Source: a virus
Virus record (IMG/VR): IMGVR_UViG_3300025282_000171
Location: 1-29,176 of that record
Reading direction: 5' to 3' (one strand)
Length of the DNA: 29,176 nucleotides
The notes under the pieces were generated by a model. It was given only the letters and a program-made list of their open reading frames with translations, had not been told where the DNA came from and ran no database searches. How positions within the stretch are numbered: the first letter of the stretch is position 1; every line of letters begins with the position of its first letter. Below are positions 21,137 to 25,689 of the stretch, piece after piece. The translations under genes were made by a program, and so were the position numbers.

Positions 21137-21498
21137 CCACCCATCTCCACTAGAGAGCCCAGCAGGCTCCAAAAATTATCAGGTGCGCAGTTAGTCATGT
21201 CCTGCCCCGTCCGCGAACCGCCAATCGAGGTCGCCTCCGTCACCACATCGGCTACAAAGGCAGTTGTCGTGGCTCCCAGTATCGGTGCAGCAGCACCCCC
21301 CGACAAGACAGTCCCCACAGTTGCACCCGCCCCGGCTGCTAGGCCGACTACCCCCGCTTTCTTTAGTGTCGTGCATCCTACTGTACAGGCACATCCGGCG
21401 AGGACCACCAGCCAGTGACCCAACCTACTACGGCCACTACCACTATGATCCCCACGGCTACCCAAAATCTTTTCTTTCCAGCGCTTAACTCTTTCCAT
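21046..21498 (-). CDS. Lipoprotein-like membrane protein, possible lysis protein
   Basis: A protein of up to 150 aa. A lipobox-like LVVLAGC is at residues 30-36 and a second Cys motif TVGCTTLKKAG follows. Then comes a Gly/Ala-rich hydrophobic region (about 47-85) and a C-terminal membrane helix GGWLLILVVVAPMVLGWILP before a basic end KQKQKR. I recall related small phage membrane proteins with GCTTLKKAG and GGWLL segments. It could be a holin- or spanin-like lysis protein. ATG 21498 is the longest start; TTG 21423 would begin just before the lipobox. It overlaps the 42-aa gene out of frame. Confidence 0.65.
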   Translation of the reverse strand: MERVKRWKEKILGSRGDHSGSGRSRLGHWLVVLAGCACTVGCTTLKKAGVVGLAAGAGATVGTVLSGGAAAPILGATTTAFVADVVTEATSIGGSRTGQDMTNCAPDNFWSLLGSLVEMGGWLLILVVVAPMVLGWILPGPLERKQKQKR

Positions 21499-21506
21499 TT
21501 TTCCAT
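21378..21506 (-). CDS. 42-aa single-span membrane protein
   Basis: A 42-aa protein MEKWKELSAGKKRFWVAVGI followed by IVVVAVVGWVTGW. It has a basic N-terminus, then one membrane helix, then a short polar tail. AGGAG lies 5 nt before ATG 21506, a strong site that decides this start. It overlaps the lipoprotein-like frame by 121 nt. Size and place suit a holin or anti-holin type lysis protein, but this is inference. Confidence 0.65.
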   Translation of the reverse strand: MEKWKELSAGKKRFWVAVGIIVVVAVVGWVTGWWSSPDVPVQ

Positions 21507-21514
21507 ATTGTCTC

Positions 21515-21622
21515 CTATGAACATATCTCGTTTAATAACATACAATTTGCTAATAATGCAGAACCCATAGATATTCCAAAGATTAGGATTATCATCAATA
21601 GGGCAAACCACCCGTCACTCAT
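21515..21622 (-). CDS. 35-aa membrane protein following IscA3 (cassette B)
   Basis: A gene of 35 codons whose ATG overlaps the IscA3 stop (ATGA). The protein is one membrane helix: MSDGWFALLMIILIFGISMG, then SALLANC. It is alignable with the 34-aa protein after IscA2: MIILIFGISMG here and MIVLIMGIPIG there. Shared position, overlap and motif argue for a real, duplicated gene. The function is unknown; it may anchor or serve the Fe-S carrier at the membrane (inference). Confidence 0.6.
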   Translation of the reverse strand: MSDGWFALLMIILIFGISMGSALLANCMLLNEICS

Positions 21623-21918
21623 ACAGTAAAGCTGTTACCACATCCGCATGATTGCGCCCCAGTAGGGGGTGTGAAATGAAAGGTGGGCCTAAAGGGATCA
21701 TCTACCCAGTCCATCTTGGCATCACCCAAAAGCTCTAAAGAGGTGGGGTCTGAGAAGATTGTCTCGGACAGCATCTGTGCGTCTGATGGCAGGTCGGTGG
21801 ATGCGTTCAGTTTTATCTGATAACCCGAACACCCGCCGCCCTCCAAATGTACGCCCAAGAAGCCGTCGCCATTCAGAACTTGGTTCACCTTTGTTTGTGC
21901 CGCTTCTGTTATAGTCAT
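21619..21918 (-). CDS. A-type Fe-S cluster carrier, IscA/HesB family (IscA3)
   Basis: A 99-aa protein with the full A-type carrier signature: EGGGCSGYQIKL (C30), C-terminal QSCGCGNSF (C91, C93) and a family-typical MTITEAA start. In cells these proteins accept and deliver Fe-S clusters to apo-proteins. ATG 21918 overlaps the zinc-ribbon gene stop by 4 nt (ATGA). It is one of three homologues in this late operon. All three canonical cysteines are present, so cluster binding is expected. Confidence 0.88.
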   Translation of the reverse strand: MTITEAAQTKVNQVLNGDGFLGVHLEGGGCSGYQIKLNASTDLPSDAQMLSETIFSDPTSLELLGDAKMDWVDDPFRPTFHFTPPTGAQSCGCGNSFTV

Positions 21919-22118
21919 TCCACTTTTGCTTTCTTGTGTTGATGTGCCTGCCCCCTGAAGTCTTCATCTGCTAGGTACATGTGTTTGCCACCACACCACG
22001 GGCAATGCAACTCCTTGTTCATTAAAACGTGCTCGGCCCCATGATCTAGAGCTATCGACCAATGTCGATTACAAAATATACAACTAAAGTTATGTATAGT
22101 CTCTCTTATCCAGGTCAT
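21915..22118 (-). CDS. Small zinc-ribbon-like protein
   Basis: A 67-aa protein with two CxxC pairs: C13/C16 (SCIFCNRHW) and C39/C42 (HCPWCGGKH), spaced as in a zinc ribbon. The tail is His/Lys-rich. It overlaps the DUF6356-like gene by 29 nt and IscA3 by 4 nt. It takes the place that IscA1 has in the other cassette copy. It could be a metal-binding partner, but the pairing is inference. Confidence 0.65.
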   Translation of the reverse strand: MTWIRETIHNFSCIFCNRHWSIALDHGAEHVLMNKELHCPWCGGKHMYLADEDFRGQAHQHKKAKVE

Positions 22119-22281
22119 TCGCTATCTTCTTTACTCCATCAGATGTGGTTGATAAAAACATAAAGGGTAACAGCCCATGTACCACAGCAGTCAATGACAA
22201 AAGAAATAATCTCCATGACAACCCCCAAGCTCCTTTAGCGTGGTGCCACCAGCTCATACGGACGAAATATAAATGATCCAT
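22090..22281 (-). CDS. DUF6356-like membrane protein, cassette B copy
   Basis: A 63-aa protein with a membrane segment LSLTAVVHGLLPFMF and a following STTSDGVKKIANDL, which matches the DUF6356 family as I recall it (HALLPFLF core). ATG 22281 aligns with the start of the paralogue at 24194; an upstream start at 22293 is possible. It shares 33 of 38 bp with that paralogue across the membrane segment. DUF6356 has no assigned function. Confidence 0.7.
   Translation of the reverse strand: MDHLYFVRMSWWHHAKGAWGLSWRLFLLSLTAVVHGLLPFMFLSTTSDGVKKIANDLDKRDYT
22166..22203 (+). repeat. Duplicated segment, copy B
   Basis: Thirty-eight bases matching 24079-24116 at 33 positions in direct orientation, inside the two DUF6356-like genes. 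The DNA-level similarity indicates that the two cassettes arose by duplication or recent exchange. Confidence 0.8.
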
Positions 22282-22295
22282 TACGCTACTCATTG

Positions 22296-23195
22296 TTATC
22301 GATCACCACGCTGGGTGTTCTGCGATCTTGCAACGCCCGTAATGGTGCGCGCACCCCTCGGTCCTCTACCCTCCTGCGTGCGTCCCGGGCGAGTTGCCGG
22401 TGGCTTGCTTGCCACTGTGCGCTTTACACGCTTTGGCGGAGGTGTTGGGCGTGGTCTAGGGGGCCGTACTATTATCGGTGGTGGAGGAGGAGGTTGAACT
22501 ATCGGCGGTCTGACCGGTGGTCTAGGTGGCCGTACTATTGTCGGAGGCGGAGGGTCTATGAAAGGTGGCCTAACCGGGGGTTGTGCTATCTGAGTCGGAG
22601 GCACAAACTCAGGTGGCCGCGGATCGAATGGTGGCGTCGGATCGAATGGTGGAGGCATCGTTGGCTGCATTTGTGGGCCATATATAGGTTGCTGAACCGG
22701 TGCTGGCAATCGCCCCGGTATATTCAATGGAGGCATCATCCGCTGCGGCGGTGCTGGGGGAAACTGCTGTTGCGGTGCTACCATCGGACGCCACCCGGGT
22801 GTCTGCCTTAACCCCGGCGCATCATAAGTCGATAGTCGCATCGGAGTTCGAGGTGCCATGTATCGAACCTGTTGCTGGGGTGCCACATATCTCTGATATG
22901 GCGCGGGCATTGAGAAAAGGCTTGTCGTCGTGCTGCCGGGAGCCGGTGCTTGCGCGCTGATGCTCTCGTTTATAATGGATTCGTCTATCGTTGGATTGTA
23001 CCTCGGAGTTACACCATCACCACCTTCTAAAATTCCTGGTAACGTATTCCTTGGAGATGGGAAATTAGAAGGGATAAGCGTTGTTCCCGGCCCTTTATCG
23101 TAAATAGTTTTCTGATCTAGGAGCCTATCCCATATACCCATGTTGTTCAACCAATCTTGTTCTTCTTCTACCCATCGTCCATTTATCCACGGCAT
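22296..23195 (-). CDS. Proline-rich virion-like protein
   Basis: A 299-aa protein. The first 60 residues (MPWINGRWVEEEQDWLNNMG) are ordinary and recall short phage structural N-termini. From about residue 80 it is dominated by Pro, Gln and Arg, with repeats such as IVRPPRPPVRPPIVQPPPPP (about 225-245) and PPFDPTPPFDPRPP. The C-terminus is Arg/Lys-rich. Such extended Pro-rich proteins are probably disordered spacers or adhesive parts of the virion. It is the gene between the two Fe-S cassettes. GAGGAT precedes ATG 23195. Confidence 0.7.
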   Translation of the reverse strand: MPWINGRWVEEEQDWLNNMGIWDRLLDQKTIYDKGPGTTLIPSNFPSPRNTLPGILEGGDGVTPRYNPTIDESIINESISAQAPAPGSTTTSLFSMPAPYQRYVAPQQQVRYMAPRTPMRLSTYDAPGLRQTPGWRPMVAPQQQFPPAPPQRMMPPLNIPGRLPAPVQQPIYGPQMQPTMPPPFDPTPPFDPRPPEFVPPTQIAQPPVRPPFIDPPPPTIVRPPRPPVRPPIVQPPPPPPIIVRPPRPRPTPPPKRVKRTVASKPPATRPGRTQEGRGPRGARTITGVARSQNTQRGDR

Positions 23196-23249
23196 TATCG
23201 TATCCTCATGTATTTATCCACCAATCGTTTTAATCCAGCAACCTTGCTA

Positions 23250-23354
23250 CTACGATGTTTCCATCGCGTGATTAACCCATAGAACTATCCCTATGGGGAT
23301 ACCCATTATCAGAACAATCATACAAGCCGGGAATATAAATTCCTTCCAACTCAT
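23250..23354 (-). CDS. 34-aa membrane protein following IscA2 (cassette A)
   Basis: A gene of 34 codons whose ATG overlaps the IscA2 stop (ATGA). The protein reads MSWKEFIFPACMIVLIMGIP, then IGIVLWVNHAMETS, and is one membrane helix. It parallels the 35-aa gene after IscA3 in position, overlap, length and the motif MI-x-LI-x-GI. Two successive TAG stops end it. Confidence 0.6.
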   Translation of the reverse strand: MSWKEFIFPACMIVLIMGIPIGIVLWVNHAMETS

Positions 23355-23701
23355 GCAGTTTTTCCAAAGGTGTAGTCTTTGGGAACAACAAAAGACGAAC
23401 CGCACCCACATTGGCCCTTATCTGGGACACTAACAATGAAGTTGGGCATAAAATTTGATAGATCATAGTTGACTACCCCACCATCTATGAACAAGGTCGT
23501 GGCCTCATCTACCACAAATTTACCGTGGGCCAAGTCCCAAGTCATTTCGCCTTGTTCTGGTTCGTGGCGTGGTTCTGTCTTCCATTCAGCTATCAATCCA
23601 CCACATCCTCCTCCCCGTAGTTCGTATCGTACTATCTCATCTTCCTTTTTCTCAAGGATGGAGTTCATTTGATTTATAGCATCTTGTGTAACTGTAATCA
23701 A
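23351..23701 (-). CDS. A-type Fe-S cluster carrier, IscA/HesB family (IscA2)
   Basis: A 116-aa protein with RGGGCGGLIAEW (C33) and GQCGCGSSFVV (C98, C100), the canonical three cysteines. The start is a TTG at 23701 overlapping the IscA1 stop (TTGA), with GGAGGT upstream. An in-frame start at 23728 would add nine residues before the ITVTQDA segment with which the family usually begins. A 16-residue extension follows the CGCG motif. It probably forms homo- or hetero-oligomers with IscA1 (inference). Confidence 0.85.
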   Translation of the reverse strand: MITVTQDAINQMNSILEKKEDEIVRYELRGGGCGGLIAEWKTEPRHEPEQGEMTWDLAHGKFVVDEATTLFIDGGVVNYDLSNFMPNFIVSVPDKGQCGCGSSFVVPKDYTFGKTA

Positions 23702-24021
23702 TGCCCTGCACCTCCGCAACCTCCGCACATTCCTGTACCACCCTGTCCCTTAAATACATCTGTGAATACAAAGGTTGGACTCATGCCGGAGGTATCGTAG
23801 TCTATTGTTGCCCCGTCCATAAACTGGTATGCGATAGGGTCGATAATAAGGTAGGGTACTATCTCTGTGTCGCGCTCTAGCTTTTCATCTGCAAAAGTAA
23901 GGTTATGCGCCATACCAGCACAGCCAGTTCCCTGAACGAAAGGTCTAACCGCTACCATACTGCTTTCTATACACATAGATTCAATTTTATTTCTTGCTGA
24001 CTCTGTTACCGTTATGGTCAC
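23698..24021 (-). CDS. A-type Fe-S carrier-like protein with altered cysteine motif (IscA1)
   Basis: A 107-aa IscA/HesB-like protein: start MTITVTESARNKIES, then VQGTGCAGMAHNLTF (C34), ending GTGMCGGCGGAGH (C99, C102). The C-terminal pair is CxxC instead of the usual CxC. The GTG start at 24021 overlaps the DUF6356-like stop (GTGA). The extra residue could change cluster type or partner. It is encoded directly before IscA2, so a heteromeric carrier is possible (inference). Confidence 0.82.
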   Translation of the reverse strand: MTITVTESARNKIESMCIESSMVAVRPFVQGTGCAGMAHNLTFADEKLERDTEIVPYLIIDPIAYQFMDGATIDYDTSGMSPTFVFTDVFKGQGGTGMCGGCGGAGH

Positions 24022-24194
24022 GATAGTTCTTCATTTAGTTTGTTCACTTCATCCGATACTTTGGATGTAAATATAAATGGTAACAGACCATGTACCACAG
24101 CAATCAACGATAAACGACATAATCTGTATGCCAGCGTCAGTGCACACCATAAGTGCATACTCCAACTCATGTTAATATCCTTGAGGTGACTCAT
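24018..24194 (-). CDS. DUF6356-like membrane protein, cassette A copy
   Basis: A 58-aa protein, MSHLKDINMSWSMHL then LSLIAVVHGLLPFIFTSKVS, closely similar to the cassette B protein across the membrane segment. ATG 24194 overlaps the stop of the coiled-coil gene (ATGA), which fixes the start; an upstream start at 24206 is less likely. Its own stop overlaps the IscA1 start. Confidence 0.7.
   Translation of the reverse strand: MSHLKDINMSWSMHLWCALTLAYRLCRLSLIAVVHGLLPFIFTSKVSDEVNKLNEELS
24079..24116 (+). repeat. Duplicated segment, copy A
   Basis: Partner of 22166-22203: 33 of 38 identical bases in the same orientation, 1,913 bp apart, inside the DUF6356-like gene. Confidence 0.8.
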
Positions 24195-24397
24195 CCGCTT
24201 AACCACTTTGTGAATAGTGAACCACCAAGCCCACCTAATCCCACGGTAGCGAGTACCACCCCGATTCCTATTCCACGGGTGCGTTCTAGTTGCTGGTCTA
24301 ATCTATCCAGCCTGTCGTTCTGCTCCCTTACCATAGTCTCAAGGCTATCGACCTTCTGAATTAATTTTCCAATCTCCACATCGCTAACCTCGCTCAT
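24191..24397 (-). CDS. Short coiled-coil plus membrane-anchor protein
   Basis: A 68-aa protein: a heptad-patterned coiled coil IGKLIQKVDSLETMVREQND followed by RLDRLDQQLERTR, then a C-terminal membrane segment GIGIGVVLATVGLGGLGGSL. This is the layout of XhlA-type phage holin accessory proteins, and similar small proteins are common next to lysis genes. GGAG lies 9 nt before ATG 24397. A lysis role is inference. Confidence 0.65.
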   Translation of the reverse strand: MSEVSDVEIGKLIQKVDSLETMVREQNDRLDRLDQQLERTRGIGIGVVLATVGLGGLGGSLFTKWLSG

Positions 24398-24398
24398 A

Positions 24399-24776
24399 TT
24401 ATGACTCCTCAAAGTCTTGTTGTACTTCCACCTCTGGTGGCGCCATACCTTCCGGCCTTACAAATGTCTGTGCATTTAATCCGGAAAAGACTAAGCACGT
24501 TCTCGCTTCGCTAATGTGTAGGACAGCAGCGGTCTGTGTGTTGGGGTTATGTAAAACTACTACGCCTGTGATTGGGGTTTCCTCAAAGGTCATTGAAATG
24601 TGTACTGCGTAGTCCGTTGTTAGTGCACCCATCATCTCTGTCATGCTGGGAGTACAGATAGAGGGGTATGGAATCATTAACCTCCGCGCATCCTCTGGGG
24701 GACCGGCAAAGGCGTTCAACGCAAGTGCTAATAGGGCTATTGTAGTAAATAGCAGGGCTGGTAATTTCATGTCCAT
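24399..24776 (-). CDS. Small secreted/periplasmic protein with signal peptide
   Basis: A 125-aa protein with a signal peptide MDMKLPALLFTTIALLALAL and probable cleavage after NAFA. The mature part has two cysteines (SICTPSM, ARTCLVF) that may form a disulfide, and an acidic C-terminus. GGAGAG precedes ATG 24776, which overlaps the preceding gene by 10 nt; ATG 24770 is an alternative start. No family recognised. A phage-encoded exported protein in the late region could act in lysis or superinfection exclusion (inference). Confidence 0.65.
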   Translation of the reverse strand: MDMKLPALLFTTIALLALALNAFAGPPEDARRLMIPYPSICTPSMTEMMGALTTDYAVHISMTFEETPITGVVVLHNPNTQTAAVLHISEARTCLVFSGLNAQTFVRPEGMAPPEVEVQQDFEES

Positions 24777-25687
24777 GTACTCTCCAAATCTAGGTCGTCC
24801 ATCCACGACCCTTCATCAAGCTCAAGCTCGTCAAGGGAATTCATCACCCAATCATAATACGGATGAATAAACTCTGGGTCAGAATACACGCCAACATTGC
24901 TCGTTATAGTAGTTGGATTCCCCCAGAAGATTCTTTCTTCAGGTGGTTGTATATCGTAAGAACCGGTTACCGTAGGCTGCAATAATCCAGCCTCTCCTGG
25001 AATTGTACCGACTCCATCTATGATATTCTCTACATAGCCCCCGTAAGATTCAGGGAGTAGCCCCCCACCAATAAACCATCTCTCATCGTAAGGTGTAAGA
25101 TTAGTCCCATAGCCATATACCCTATCCTCTCCGCCCCAAGGATTGTATGGATCAAAACCCCCACGTTCGGCAGCATAATGCGGACCACCGGGTAACATCC
25201 AACCATAACTACCCGAATACCATCTAGTAGATGGTTCTTCAGCACCTGTTACCATGAAGGTAGGCGTAGCAGTGGGTAACAACCCACGTCTTACCTCAAA
25301 AGAGGCTCCCGCTGGTATGTCCTCAGTATCCCAGATAGGATCATAACCGGGGGGATACGACACATCTTGGGTTGGAACATCTACTGGTGGCACTACTGGC
25401 GGCTGCACTACTACTGGTGGTACAACTACATCCAGCGGCTGATCTATTATTGGGTTGTCTGGGGTGGGGGGTAGAATCCCTATATCGATGGCATCTTGTT
25501 CGGATAGGTCGGTAATATCATTTTCAGTAAGAATGTCCCGTATATCTGTTGGCCAATCTTGTTGTTGTACCACCGGTTCAGGAACATCATAAACCCACTG
25601 ACAAACCCCATACGCATCCTTCGCCTGTCCCACCGGACAGCCCGTTGTTCGCAGTGCTAGCCTTGCCAAGCTCCCATTAATGGGCAC
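24767..25687 (-). CDS. Virion-like protein with Pro/Val-rich linker
   Basis: A 306-aa protein, GTG start at 25687 with GGGGAT upstream. An N-terminal part with a Cys pair (TGCPVGQAKDAYGVCQW) and an acidic segment leads to a Pro/Val linker DVVVPPVVVQPPVVPPVDVP near residues 85-104. A Gly/Tyr/Trp/Pro-rich remainder and an acidic end follow. It is probably a virion or internal protein, based on composition and its place 2 bp after the 974-aa gene. No domain recognised. Confidence 0.65.
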   Translation of the reverse strand: MPINGSLARLALRTTGCPVGQAKDAYGVCQWVYDVPEPVVQQQDWPTDIRDILTENDITDLSEQDAIDIGILPPTPDNPIIDQPLDVVVPPVVVQPPVVPPVDVPTQDVSYPPGYDPIWDTEDIPAGASFEVRRGLLPTATPTFMVTGAEEPSTRWYSGSYGWMLPGGPHYAAERGGFDPYNPWGGEDRVYGYGTNLTPYDERWFIGGGLLPESYGGYVENIIDGVGTIPGEAGLLQPTVTGSYDIQPPEERIFWGNPTTITSNVGVYSDPEFIHPYYDWVMNSLDELELDEGSWMDDLDLESTWT

Positions 25688-25689
25688 GG

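Noticed and set aside
22293-22811. 172-aa Arg/Trp-rich frame opposite the Pro-rich gene
   Set aside because: Pure mirror of the Pro-codon repeats; typical artefact of repetitive coding DNA.
23272-23466. 64-aa frame overlapping the IscA2 end and the 34-aa gene
   Set aside because: The IscA2 frame and the ATGA-coupled 34-aa membrane frame explain the same DNA better.
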